Translations under genes and position numbers: made by a program
Shown: one piece after another, positions 1 to 11,448 of the stretch
Numbering within the stretch: the first letter of the stretch is position 1
How the letters are laid out: the number at the start of each line of letters is the position of its first letter
Source of the DNA: Myxocyprinus asiaticus
Taxonomy: Eukaryota > Chordata > Actinopteri > Cypriniformes > Catostomidae
Reading direction: 5' to 3'
NCBI RefSeq assembly: GCF_019703515.2
Contig: NC_059349.1
Coordinates: 27,276,744 to 27,340,743 of the forward strand
Length of the DNA: 64,000 nt
Notes under the pieces: model-generated
Seen by the model: only the letters and a program-made list of their open reading frames with translations
What the model was told of the DNA's origin: nothing
Database searches by the model: none

Positions 1-760
1 AAATGAAATGACCCCTGTTCAAAAGTCTGCATACCCTTAGTTCTTAATACTGTGTATTGCCCCCTTTAGCATCAATGACAGCATGCAGTCTTTTGTAATA
101 GTTGTCTATGAGACCCCAAATTCTTGCAGGTGGTATAGCTGCACATTCATCTTGGCAAAATGCCTCCAGGTCATGCAAAGTCTTTGGTCGTCTACCTGAC
201 CTTGGCTTGGTATCAAGAGATCCCTGAATTTTCTACTTCTTAATAAGTGATTGAACAGTACTGACTGGCATTTTCAAGGCTTTGGATATATTTTTATATC
301 CTTTCCCATCTTTATAAAGTTCTATTACCTTGTTACGCAGGTCTTTTGACAGTTCTTTTCTGCTCCCCATGGCTCAGTATCTAGCCTGCTCAGTGCATCC
401 ACGAGAGAGCTAACAAACACATTGACTATTTATACACGGACACTAATTGCAATTTAAAAAGCCACAGGTGTGGGAAATGAACCTTTAATTGCCATTTAAA
501 CCTGTGTGTGTAACCTTATGTGTCTGTAACAAGGCCAAACATTCAAGGGTATGTAAACTTTTGATCAGTGCTATTTGGGTGATTTCTGTTATCATTATGA
601 TTTAAAAAGGAGTCAAACAACTATGTGATAATAAATGGCGTCATATGATCACTATCCTTAAATAAAAGACAGTTTTTTGCATGATCAGTCATATTTTCAA
701 AATCAATGCCAAAATTTCACAATTTGTGCCAGGATATGCAAACTTTTGAGCACAACTGTA
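1..760 (-). mobile_element. Tc1-like element, internally deleted, left end outside the window
   Basis: Right terminal region 540-760 has the IR/DR layout: an outer repeat around 727-758 and an inner repeat around 543-575 share the core 'caaaagttt.cata.cct' (on the minus strand). A matching inner repeat sits at about 12-40. The left outer repeat lies upstream of position 1. Between them is a short transposase relic (44-370). A closely related right half recurs at 10840-11442, including the same TA-bounded end 'gagcacaactgta'. Confidence 0.85.
44..370 (-). pseudogene. Tc1 transposase with catalytic core deleted in frame
   Basis: Starts MGSRKELSKDLRNKVIELYK, continues through the first helix-turn-helix (YKNISKALKMPVSTVQSL) and DTKPRSGR, then jumps directly to the usual C-terminal tail (IWGLIDNYYKRLHAVIDAKG ... 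NTQY, stop at 44-46). All three catalytic acidic residues are missing. The length (327 bp) keeps one frame across the deletion near 190. One in-frame TAG (233-235) stands where these proteins have Trp. Family knowledge: intact Tc1 transposases are about 340 residues. Confidence 0.85.
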
Positions 761-1990
761 TTTCCATCCAGAACACTGTGGTAAGCAGGTAGAATCCGTT
801 CACAGAGAGCGTCTTCAATGGCGATGTGGAGAGCTCTTCACCGGAACACACAGGGAAACGGAAAGCCTCTTGGTGCAGGCGCTGAGCACTGGTGATTAGT
901 CGTCCTGTTCTCGTCTTGCTAAGAAGTCCCGTCCACTGTAAGTGTATATCAACAGCAAAGTAGAAGGGTTCTAAGACAAAGTTCGTTGTCTTGAAGAGTG
1001 CCTGCTTATATAGGCCAACTGCATGCCAAAAGGGGCAGGGCTCAGACACCATTGGCAATCAGAAGATTGGTGTGATTGAATAAGGGTTTCAACAAGGTTG
1101 TCTAGAAGGACTTTCCCCATAGTGCTAATGACAATGGTCAAGTGAACTGAATCGATAGGGAACCCGGTTTATACAAGTTTGGAACCTTGTTTATACAAGG
1201 GTGAACTGCAGTATCCATTTAAAGGCCTTGATAAACCAACCATCATTGCTGCCATTCCATTTGGTGCCACTAGAAATTATATTACACTGCACCTCTAAGT
1301 CATCAATTTCCAGAGAATTATACAGCAGACAATGAGGAGTGGAAAATTAAACAATGTTTATTGACAGTAAAGCCTCACAATGGGGCTTGAAGTTTCAGAA
1401 AAGTAGTCAGTCAGGAGAATGACAAACAAGTGTCATGAACGGTGATTCCATCAGTGAGAGTTAAAGTGAGTGAGGGATATGGAGAATAAGTGTGTAGTAA
1501 ATCAGGCCTGATGAGAGGCACTCAAAACGACAGGAGAGTTTCCATGCTGCTTGAGTCTTTTCCAAGCCTCCACAACAATCCATCTGGAATCTGCTTTGCT
1601 TCCATTACCCACAGCCCTCAGTGCTCTGTGCCAAGTGGGGCGGCACTTTTTGGCCTCTTTGATTTGTTTGTGTTTTATCCATTGTTGGTTGATATCCAGC
1701 ATTTCCAGCAGTATCCTGGCTTCATGGATGTCTATGAGAATGGAATGATTTCTGTTTATTTAGCTCACTCGATTATAAACATGCTTGCCAATGCATAGTT
1801 TTCCGGATTCACATCAGATGCCAAAATTATAAGTATTTACTTTAGCGTTTACGTCTTGTTAACACTAATTCTGATGCTTAGTTTGGCCTAAAGTGATTGC
1901 AGTGTACTATATGTGTGTTTAGGTTCAAAAACAGAGCGACATGCTTCAGAATAATCTTGAAAATAAATGTAATTGGCAGAATGTTGGAAC
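761..1990. other. Intronic sequence without recognised gene
   Basis: No exon, RNA gene or clear mobile element seen. The open frames here (717-1058 minus, 1490-1798 plus) show no family resemblance and use no splice context of fndc3b. Confidence 0.5.
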
Positions 1991-3447
1991 TAAACTCAGC
2001 AAAAAAAGAAACGTCCTCTCACTTTCAACTGCTTTTATTTTCAGCAAACTTAACGTGTAAATATTTGTATGAACATAAAAAGATTGAACAACTAAGACAT
2101 AAACTGAACAAAAGTTTCACAGACATGTGACTAACAGAAATTGAATAATGTGTCCCTGAACAAAGGGGGGGTCAAAATCAAAAGTAAGTGTGGCCACCAG
2201 CTGCATTAAGTACTGCAGTGCATCTCCTCCTCATGGACTGCACCAGATTTGCCAGTTCTTGCTGTGAGATGTTACCCCACTCTTCCACCAAGGCACTTGC
2301 AAGTTCCCGGACATTTCTAGGGGGAATGGCCCTAGCCCTCACCCTCCGATCAAACAGGTGCTCAATGGGATTGAGATCCGGGCTCTTCGCTGGCCATGGC
2401 AGAACACTGACATTCCTGCACAGAACATGCAGTATGGCTGGTGCCATTGTCATGCTGGAGGGTCATGTCAGGATGAGCCTGCAGGAAGGGTACCACATGA
2501 GGGAGGAGGATGTCTTCCCTGTAACGCACAGCATTATGTTTGTCTGCAGTGACAACAAGCTCAGTCTGATGATGCTGTGACACACCGTCCCAGACCATGA
2601 CAGACCCTCCACCTCCAAATCGATCCCGCTCCAGAGAACAGGCCTTGGTGTAATGTTCATTCCTTCAACGATAAACGATCCAACCATCACCCCTGGTGAG
2701 ACAAAACCATGACTCGTCAGTGAAGAGCACTTTTTACCAGTCCTGTCTGGTCCAGCGAAGGTGAGTTTGTGCCCATAGGCGACGTTGTTGCCGGTGATGT
2801 CTGGTAAGGACCTGCCTTACAACAGGCCTACAAGCCCTCAGTCCAGCCTCTCTCAGCCTATTGCGGACAGTCTGAGCACTGATGGAGGGATTGTGTGTTC
2901 CTGGTGTAACTCGGGCAGTTGTTGTTGCCATCCTATACCTGTCCTTCTGGTGTGATATTCGGATGTACCGATCCTGTGCAGGTGTTGTTACACGTTGTCT
3001 GCCACTGCGAAGACGATCAGCTGTCCTTCCTGTCTCCCTGTAGCGCTGTCTTAGGTGTCTCACAGTACAGACATTGCAATTTATTGCCCTGGCCACATCT
3101 GCAGTCCTCATGCTTCCATGCAGCATACCTAAGGCATGTTCACGCAGATGAGCAGGGACCCTGGGCATCTTTCTTTTGGTGTTTTCAGAGTCAGTAGAAA
3201 GGTCTCTTTAGTGTCCTAAATTTTTATAACTGTGACCTTAATTGCCTACTGTCTATAAGCTGTTAGTTTCTTAACGACCATTCCACAGGTGCATGTTCAT
3301 TAATTGTTTATGGTTCATTGAACAAGCATGGAAAACATAGTTCAAACCCTTTACAATAAAGATCTGTAAAGTTATTTGGATTTGTACAAAATTATCTTTA
3401 AAATACAGTGTCCTGAAAAAGGGACGTTACTTTTTTTGCTGAGTTTA
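1991..3447 (-). mobile_element. Tc1-like transposon, full length, dead
   Basis: Bounded by TA at 1991-1992 and 3446-3447. Terminal inverted repeats are short: 'ctcagcaaaaaaagaaacgt' at the left and, reverse-complemented, 'ctcagcaaaaaaagtaacgt' at the right. About 1.46 kb. It contains a broken transposase on the minus strand (2178-3168). The family is common in teleosts. It ends 70 bp before fndc3b local exon 1. Confidence 0.92.
2178..3168 (-). pseudogene. Tc1 transposase pseudogene
   Basis: ATG at 3166-3168 gives MPRVPAHLREHALGMLHGSM with two helix-turn-helix units, then the catalytic domain. The first Asp block is FTDESWF, the second QHDNGTSHTA, the third DLNPIEHLFD. An in-frame stop follows RWTRQDW, and a frameshift separates the second and third blocks near 2400-2450. 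Ends AVLNAAGGHTYF. Cannot make active enzyme. Confidence 0.9.
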
Positions 3448-3517
3448 TTTGAAACCTGACTGTAGACCGTATTGCATTTGAGAATTTGACAGTGTGTTTT
3501 CTCTCCTATATATGCAG

Positions 3518-3594
3518 GGCCTGCAGAAGTTCCAATGATGTCACCCAATGGATCCATCCCACCCATCCATGTGCCTCCCGGCTACATCTCCCAG
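3518..3594 (+). CDS. fndc3b: fndc3b local exon 1 (N-terminal conserved segment)
   Basis: Encodes the segment GPAEVPMMSPNG to GYISQ, nearly invariant between FNDC3A and FNDC3B. The acceptor is tatgcag/gg and the donor cccag/gtgagt. The first two bases complete a split glycine codon, so the upstream intron is phase 1, and the exon ends in phase 0. A Tc1 element ends only 70 bp upstream of the acceptor. Confidence 0.96.
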
Positions 3595-3736
3595 GTGAGT
3601 GATGAGGCAGCGGGATGTTTGTTTATTAGTTAAAAATATAATACACAGTGAGTGCTTTTTTATTTAGCATAATAAGGTAAGGACAGTCCATGTAAAATTC
3701 ATGAATGGCCACTCTTGATCAGGTTTGGACTAATAG

Positions 3737-4375
3737 ATGGGCATTTTTGAATGCATTTTAATTTGTCAATAGATGAAAATGATGTCAAAACACCTGACAT
3801 TGAATTGAAGCCTTAGGAATATACACATTAACACACACACAAACACACCTTTTTGGTCCTCATAGTATGTGTGTGTGAACATGTGAAGATTGTTTTCTAG
3901 ATAAGCATGAAACAGGATATTCAGGGCCCCTTCAGGCCTGCCATTGAAATATATTCTCAAATGCAGTGCTATTCTCAATGCCTTAAGAAATATTCTGGTT
4001 TAATTCAAATTTCAATGGACAGCATTTGTGGCATGCTGGTGATTACCACATAAATAATTTTGACTCGTCAGTTTCTAAAAAAACAAACAAACAAAAAAAC
4101 ACTGTAATACACTTACTATTGAAGCTAATGACAGTATGCCACAAATTCTGTCCAAAGATTTATAGGCCATAAGGTCTGCACTCACATGCCGGTACTTGTG
4201 TAGAGTTTTTTTTGGGCCTAAATTGTACAGTAAATAGCATAGAACAATCCTGCGCTTGTGTGTGTGTGTGTGTGTGTTAATGTGTATATTCCTAAGGCTT
4301 CAACTCAATGTCAGGTGTTTTGACATCATTTTCATCTATTGACAAATGAAAATGCATTCAAAAATGCCCATAGGA
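3737..4375. repeat. Foldback (long inverted repeat) element
   Basis: The arm 3739-3843 is matched on the opposite strand by 4258-4374 with only a few mismatches over about 100 bases. Weaker inner-arm pairing continues (around 4008-4050 with 4118-4160). A CA run in the left arm mirrors the GT run at 4258-4278. No coding capacity. Probably a hairpin-type non-autonomous DNA element. Confidence 0.85.
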
Positions 4376-4884
4376 CTGACTACCACATATTCTGTCACTT
4401 CTGTAAGTGAGCCTTATGGTCTGTCCAGGAAATCTTACAGCTCCATATTATGATCCATTAGGCATTGTATAATAAGCTGTCATCACTGCAGACTGCACAG
4501 GGATTCCTATCTTAGTTGGAATGAGTAATCAATATTTAGTAAGTGCTGATCTGGAATTATTTCTCCAATCCTTAATCCTTATTATCATCCAGACATGAAA
4601 GCCAACCCCTGACCAGTAGTTATTTGAGAGATACGATCAGCACAGCCACAGGTCTGGGCCTGGAGCCTGCTGGTCACATTACATTCATCTTCATTTATAG
4701 TTCAACAAACCTTACCTCAGCTACGCATCTAGCATACAAACACGTCTTTGGCTCCTATTAGTGTTTGGAAGGGCTATTAAGAATGTTTGTATTTTGACTA
4801 CAGTTGGAAATTAAAGAAACTTGATTCCCTTATCCAGGAGGTTAATATTATTTGTTATTATTACAGCATTTACTGGCGAGCAGA

Positions 4885-6180
4885 TACAGTGGCAAGAAAA
4901 AGTATGTGAACCCTTTGGAATTATCTTGTTTTCAAAGTCACAAGTATAGACAAAGACAATGTGCTTAAGCTAACAACACAAAGAATTATAGTCTTTCATA
5001 TCTTTTTCTTTTTTTTTTTTTTTTTTAAATCATCCCATTAAACATTCACAGTGCTGTGGAAAAAGTAAGTGAACCCTTGGATTTAATAACTGGTCGATCG
5101 TCCTTTGGCAGCAATAACCTCAATCAATCGTTTCCGGTAGCTGCGGATTAGACCTGCACAATGTTCAGAAGGAATTTTGGACCATTCTTCCCTACAGAAC
5201 TGCTGCATCCCCAAAGTATGATGCGCCCTCCAACATACTTCTCTGTTGGGATGATGTTTTCATTTTGATATCCGGTGCCCTTTTTACGCCATACGTAGTG
5301 CTGCTTATTCTTCCCAAACTATTCAAACTTAATTTCATCAGTCCACAAAAATTTTTCCCAGTAGCTTTGTGGTGTGTCAAGGTGGCATTTGGCAAACTTC
5401 AGGCACACAGCAGTGTTTTTGTTGGAAAGCAGCGGTTTTCTTCCTGCTGTCCTGCCATGGACACCATGCCTGTTTAATGTTTTCCTTATAGTAGACTCAT
5501 GAACAGAGATGTTTACCAGTTCCAATGATTCCTTAAAATCTTGTCACTCTAGGGTTCTTTTCTCCTCATCGAGCATTCTGCGGTGTGTCCTTGGAGTCAT
5601 CTTGGCTGGATGGCCACTTCTAGGGAGAGTAGCCACAGTACTAAATTGTCTCCATTTAATGACAGTTTGTCTAACTGTGGACAGATGAATATCTAAGCTC
5701 TTCGAGATAACTTTGTAACCCTATCCTGCTTTATGCAAAGCAACAATTCCTGATCGTACGTCTTCTGATTTCTCTTTTTTGCAAGGCATGGTCCACATCA
5801 GCAGATGCTCCTTTTGAATAGCAAACTCAAAATATTTGAGTGTTTTTTTTTTTTTAAGTCAAAGTAACTCTAACCCATTCCTCCAATCTAGTTTCATTAA
5901 TTGGATGCCAGGTTTGCCAACTCCTGACTCTAATTAGCTTTTGTTGACGTAATTAACCTAGCGGTTCACATACTTTTCCCAACCTACACTGTGAATGTTT
6001 GAATGATGTATTCAATATGTACAAGAACATTTTAATGTGTGTGTTATTGGTTCAAACAAATTGTGTTTGTTCATTATTGTAACTTTGATGAAGATCAAAC
6101 CAGATTTTAGGACAAATCTATACATAAATGCAGGTAATTCCAAAAGGGTTCACATATTCTAATGTTTTCTTGCTGCTGCA
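4885..6180 (-). mobile_element. Tc1-like element with internal deletion
   Basis: Left end 'tacagtggcaagaaaaagta' after TA at 4885-4886; right end is its diverged inverted copy near 6135-6180. Transposase remains on the minus strand run from about 5790 (MPCKKEKSEDVRS) through VNISVHESTIRKTLNRHG and LWTDEIKFE to a WGCS block near 5200. The sequence then jumps to the C-terminal tail around 5090-5190, so the middle of the catalytic domain is missing. Several stops and shifts. Confidence 0.85.
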
Positions 6181-6941
6181 TGCTGATCTTTTCAACAGGC
6201 GTGGCTTCCACACAGTGTTGTTCGAATTTAATGTTGCCATGCACTTATTGCAGGAAGTTTTTTTCCCAGAGTGACATGGGGTCAAGTGCTTTGCTCAGTG
6301 GCTTGCTCCTTGCAGGGATTGAACCTCATGTTTGTCAGCCACACACCTCAACACTCATGTACAGTAAAAGATGCAAACAGAATGTCTTGGAGAACCAAGT
6401 AAGGATGCAAATACTGGTTAAAATGTCATGGTGGGGCAAGCAAAGTTGAGGAGTTAGCCCCCTTTCGACTCTACCCAAGAGTGTAAACAATGTTGATTAA
6501 AGGTTGTTATCTGCTGATGCTGTTTTCCAGAAACCAGACAAGAACAAACACAAATAGGTTAGGTCTCTGTTTACAGATAGTGGGTTTCCTAACCTTTACT
6601 GCACTATGTACTCTCACTAGGTAAACCGAAAGAGAGCAGAGTAGGGTCCAGGGACCACCAGAGGGGCCGCAAGAGGCCACTGGGTGTCCGAAGATAATTT
6701 GCATTGTTAATAGGACAGCCAAAGTTAAATTAACTTAAGATATTGATGAAATATGCTAATTTAAAATTTTCCAAATTTGACATTTGTTAATAATAATAAT
6801 AATGGGATAAACTGTTTTTTTTGTTTTGTTTTTTTTTTGTTTTTTTTTTTCCCCTTCTGAACAAGATACACTGTTATCTTAATACGTATTTTCCTAAATA
6901 CAATTATTTGTTTTGGCTTTAGGACAATTATTTTATAGAAG

Positions 6942-6943
<2 letters not shown>
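6181..6943. other. Intronic sequence, no gene seen
   Basis: Contains a possible eroded SINE-like stretch near 6270-6370 (a 'gattgaacct' B-box-like core) and T-rich low complexity at 6815-6855. Nothing else supportable. Confidence 0.4.
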
Positions 6944-7011
<68 letters not shown>

Positions 7012-7035
7012 ATAATTGTATTTTTTTTTTTTTTT
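6944..7035. repeat. AT microsatellite followed by T run
   Basis: About 30 AT units (6944-7005), a short AT-rich spacer and a T run at 7021-7035. Length is prone to error and polymorphism. Confidence 0.95.
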
Positions 7036-8109
7036 ACAAACAACATGTCTATATAATATCACACTTAATATTTTTCTCAATGAATCTTCATACAGGAAAA
7101 TATACAGTATAGCTCCCATAATATTGTAGGAAGGGGGTCACTTGCAAAAGTGTCATCATATTAGCATCCAAAAGTTTGAAAACCCCTGTCTAAGACATTA
7201 CACATCTTACTTTCTCAGTAGTTGAAGGAATCCACTGATTGTCCCAAGATCAGTGTATCGGTCAGGGCCAGATCTAGGGGTGTGATGGGGTGAGCTTTCC
7301 CCCCAACATTATCCCTATGACCCCCAAGCTCAAGTGAAGCAAAGGGTCGAATTGTATCGTTATAGCGCTAATCCTTACGAAATGTGTGGAACTGAAGACA
7401 TGTGCAACCCCCACCCCACCCTCGTAATAGCATTTTTTTTTTCTTTTTAGTCTAATTCTTTCTGATTGTAAAGAACTCCAAAGAGAGGGTCGACTCAGAC
7501 CACTAATACTGAGTAATATGTAATCATAACATCCAAGCAGTCTTATTATCACCTTACTTGACCTTGAAGCTTCTGGCAATGCCATTGTTTCCGCATTAGC
7601 ACCGAATTCTCCTCCATAATAATTTTCTAGTATGGCAGAAGTGAGCCTTAAGAGGGTTTCTCAATTGTGTTTGTGATAAACATGGCAACGAGGCTTTTGT
7701 TATGTATAAATTGGCTAAAATAACTAATTCCAAGTAAAATGAGTAAGCTTAGACTTTGCTTTTTATAGTGGAAGTCTTTTGGCAAAGTTTTAAAATAAGG
7801 GGGCACATTTGTACATGTATTTGGCTGATGCCACTTCAGAAGTTGTAGTGTTTGATAGCTGCATCATGATTTAATTTGTTTTGATTTGACTAACCCTGCC
7901 CATTGCTCTGTTGTGTGTCCTAAATGAATGTCCTAAAGGGGAGTTACGTGACACCATGTGAATGGCGAGCTCTGCGCACTTTTCTAGTTTTAATACTTTT
8001 TGTCATAAACTGGTGAGATTTGATATGCCCTGTTCCATAACTGTTCTAGGAAGACTATATGTCAAGAATTAAAAATCCTCGGGCTCTGCAGACATTAAAA
8101 GACACTTAC

Positions 8110-8888
8110 GTGTTCAAGCTGATGCCCCTGAGCAGCAGGCCGCAAGCCCAGAAGCCGATTTGGCCGGAGAATTGCGGGAAATTCGGCGAGAATTGTTGAA
8201 CATGTCGGCAATGCTGATGATGGTCGTTGCTGACTTGGAGGATCTTGCTGTAATATGTCAATCGATCACTGCCATGAAGACGAAATTCACTGAAGTGGTT
8301 ACAAGAGTGGGGGATGTCGAGAAACAGATAGATTATCTGGAGTCATCGGAGAGGGAATTATCTGCTAATCCGCTAGCGACCAAGGTGGATTTAGAGCGTG
8401 CCTGGGAAAAGTTGGAGAACTGTAGCCGGCGGAATAACGTCCGTATTGTTGGAATTCCTGAGGGAACAGAAGGTCAGGATATTGTGAAATTCCTGGATGG
8501 GCTCTTTCCAAATCTGCTCGACATAACAGGCCATAAGCTGGAAATCAAGCGAGCTCACAGGGTTCCGGCTCGGCGATCCGCTGAGGGAGACAGGCCCGAT
8601 CAATTCTGGCCAAATTTCTGAGATCATCCGATAAAGATCTCGTGTTACGTGAGGCGAGGAGTAAAGGAAGGCTTTCTTGGAAGAACCACAACATTTTCTT
8701 GTTCCCAGACTTTGCGAATTTGACGAGAGAAACGTGATCGTTTCAAGGAATGCAAGAAACTCTTACATCAACGGAAGGTCGCTTTTGCACTGATGTTCCT
8801 GACCAAATGGAGAATAGATGCTAAGGATGGCCGTAAAACATTTACATGCCAACAGCAAGCGATGTCCTTCATAAAGTCAATGGACTAA
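8110..8888 (+). pseudogene. LINE ORF1 pseudogene (L1/Tx1 type RNA-binding protein)
   Basis: Reads as a coiled-coil part (ELREIRRELLNMSAML, VGDVEKQIDYLESSEREL), then the diagnostic stretch WEKLENCSRRNNVRIVGIPE followed by FLDGLFPNLL and KLEIKRAHRVPA, the RRM-like core of L1-type ORF1 proteins. The frame shifts near 8600, where LRSSDKDLVLREARSKGRLS resumes, and again near 8730. It ends at about 8888 with a tail resembling SFIKSMD. Confidence 0.85.
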
Positions 8889-8902
8889 GTTATTCTGTGG
8901 TA

Positions 8903-9370
8903 CTCACGTTGCAGCCAAGTGGACCGACTCACTGAACATTCACTTGACTGTCCAAGGAAAATGAGCGCCTTTTTTTTTTTCTTTTTGTGCTGGTTCCGCC
9001 TAGCGACTGGAGTTTGTTTTGTGTAGTAACACTCCTTTGGGACAGTGTTGTGGATTAATCTGCACGTTCTTTGTGATTATGCCTCCTATTGGTTGGAGTT
9101 TGTTTTGTGGATTATTTCTTGCAAGTCATTGGAGTGAGTAGGTTATTTGTTGCACTCATGTTGCAGCTGAATGGTCCAGCTCACTGAACATTCGTTTGAC
9201 TATCTGAGGAAACTGTTTTTTTTTTTTTTGTTTTTTTTGTGCTGGTTCTGCCTAGCGACTGGAGTTTTTTTTGTTGAGGAACACACCTTCGGGACGGTTA
9301 TGTGGATGAATCTACACGTTCTTTGTTTATTTCGCCTATTGGCTGGATTTTGTTTTATAGATTATCTTCT
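8903..9370 (+). repeat. Tandem duplication between LINE ORF1 and ORF2
   Basis: Two diverged units of about 248 bp. The first starts near 'actcacgttgcagcc' (8905) and the second near 'actcatgttgcagct' (9159). Both then read 'ctcactgaacattc', a T run, 'gtgctggtt', 'gcctagcgactggag' and 'acgttctttg'. Confidence 0.8.
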
Positions 9371-9650
9371 GTTGTATAATTCTGTCTCACAAAATGTGTA
9401 TAGAAACACCAGACTTGAGCAATCTGACAGCAAAGTTGTCGCAGGGGCTCTCGTAGGCGTACATGGACTGTTTGAGTTTAGAGGGATGGATGCCAGTTGG
9501 CGCTGTCGTGCACGGGGTTAATGTGCACATTTTTCTTTTTTCTGTTTGTTTTTTCGGGGGGAAGTTTGGGGTTTGATTGTTGCACTAATGTTGGAATGTG
9601 GTCTTTATAATTGTATTTTTGACAGTCTTTTTTCTAATATGTCAAAATGT

Positions 9651-10330
9651 CAAATGTTAATATGAGTGGATTGTCTCTCTCCAAGTGGAATTTGAATGGG
9701 TTGGGGTACCCCATAAAAAGAAGGAAGGTTATTTCTCTTAAGCATAAGAAATATGATATAGTGTTTCTTCAAGAAAGCTGAACATTTTGTGAAGATATGA
9801 GGTGGACATGTTTTCTTTAGTGCTGGATCAAGTAAGAGCAGGGGAGTCATTACACTAAGCATCTACAATTCAAATGTTTCAAACAGATTAAAGATAAATT
9901 AGGAAGAGTCATTATTGTTTTAGCAGAAATTCAGGGGCAAAATCTTATTTTGGCTAATATTTACGCACCTAACGCTGATGATCAGGGCTTTTTTTATAGA
10001 TCTTGAAGGGATGTTGCAAGCCGCTGGCACTCCTCCTGATATAATATTGGGAGGAGACTTTAATCTATTGATAGACTCAGTCCTTGATCATAGTGAAGCA
10101 AAAGTGTGTAAGCCCCCCTAGAGCAACACTGACGCTTCACAGGATAAAATTCTTGGTCTTACAGATATTTGGAGACTTTTGAACCCATCTGGTAGGGACA
10201 ATACATTTGTTTCATCAGTCCATAAGATTTACTCTAGAATAGATGTTTTTTTTTATTTATTTATTTATTTTTTATATCCAAGTCCCTCATTTCATCTGTT
10301 GTTAAAGCTAGGGTGTGCAACCTTTTCCAG
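9651..10330 (+). pseudogene. LINE ORF2 fragment, AP-type endonuclease domain
   Basis: Starts MSGLSLSKWNLNGLGYPIKR and VISLKHKKYDIVFLQES, the typical first strands of the L1-type endonuclease. Further on, in shifted frames, GMLQAAGTPPDIILGGDFNL keeps the catalytic GGDFN motif, followed by LTDIWRLLNPSGRDNTFVSS and YSRID. Stops and shifts throughout; no reverse transcriptase downstream. Confidence 0.82.
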
Positions 10331-10429
10331 AATTTTTTTTGTTATACTGGTTGAAAGTCTCTTCACATCCTGATAGCAATCAATAATTTAAGTGGTCTTA
10401 ATGTAAAAAGGGACAGGACTAAAAAATGA

Positions 10430-11442
10430 TTGACCAATCATTGCATCCGGTCGGGATACAAAGAAAAACCCACAGGTAACCTCAGGAAAAATACAGGCTG
10501 CTCTGGAAAAAGATGGTGTGGTTGTTTCAAGGAGCATAATATGACGATACTTGAACAAAAATGAGCTTCATGGTCGAGTTGCCAGAAAGAAGCCAATGCC
10601 ACAAAAAAGCCCAGTTACAATATGCCCAACAACACCTTGACACACCTCACAGCTTCTGGCACACTGTAATTTGGAGTGACGAGACCAAAATAGAGCTTTA
10701 TGGTCACAACCATAAGCACTATGTTTGGAGAGGGGTCAACAAGTATTGTGCTCCTTGAAACAACCACACCGTCTTTTTCCAGAGCAGCCTGTATTTCTCG
10801 TGAGGTTACCTGTGGGTTTTTCTTTGTATCCCGAACAATTCTTCTGGCAGTTGTGGCTGAAATCTTTCTTGGTCTACCTGACCTTGGCTTGGTATCAAAA
10901 GATCCCCGAATTTTCCACTTCTTAAGTGATTGAACAGTACTGACTGGCATTTTCAAGGCTTTGGATATATTTTTATATCCTTTCCCATCTTTATAAAGTT
11001 CCATTACCTTGTTATGCAGGTCTTTTGACAGTTCTTTTCTGCTCCACGTGGCTCAGTATCTAGCCTGCTCAGTGCATCCACGTGAGAGCTAACAAACTCA
11101 TTGACTATTCATACACGGACACTATTTGCAATTTAAAAAGCCACAGGTGTGGGAAATTAACTTCTAATTGCCATTTAAACCTGTGTGTGTCACCTTGTGT
11201 GTCTGTAACAAGGCCAAACGTTCAAGGGTATGTAAACTTTTGATCAGGGCCATTTGGGTGATTTCTGTTATCATTATGATTTAAAAAGGATCCAAACAAC
11301 TATGTGATGATAAATGGCTTCATATGATCACTATCCTTAAATAAAAGACAGTTTTTTTTTGCATGATCAGTCCTATTTTCAAAATCAATGCCAAAATTTC
11401 ACAATTTGTGACAGGGTATGCAAACTTTTGAGCACAACTGTA
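10430..11442. mobile_element. Rearranged Tc1 copy: two transposase fragments head to head
   Basis: 10449-10745 reads on + as mid-transposase (YKEKPTGNLRKNTGCSG-like stretch, then HLDTPHSFWHTVIWSDETKI, first catalytic Asp in WSDETK). 10749-11046 reads on - as the N-terminal half (ELYKDGKGYKNISKALKMPV ... DTKPRSGRPRKISATTARRI ... VTSREIQAALEKDG). The segments 10449-10536 and 10749-10835 are near-perfect inverted copies. The right end 11190-11442 matches the element at 540-760 and ends at TA. Confidence 0.85.
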
Positions 11443-11448
11443 TATATA

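Larger units (their letters stand above)
7960..10330 (+). mobile_element. Tx1/L1-like LINE, 5' part with ORF1 and endonuclease start
   Basis: Holds a broken ORF1 (about 8110-8890), a spacer with a tandem duplication (8903-9370), and the N-terminal endonuclease part of ORF2 (9651-10330). The reverse transcriptase and 3' tail are absent; the sequence changes after about 10330 to unrelated repeat material. L1-type copies normally lose the 5' end, so keeping the 5' end and losing the 3' end implies later deletion or rearrangement. Confidence 0.8.

Noticed and set aside
717..1058. 113-codon open frame on the minus strand
   Set aside because: No recognisable domain, overlaps the end of a Tc1 element, intronic, and no splice or start context. 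Treated as chance.
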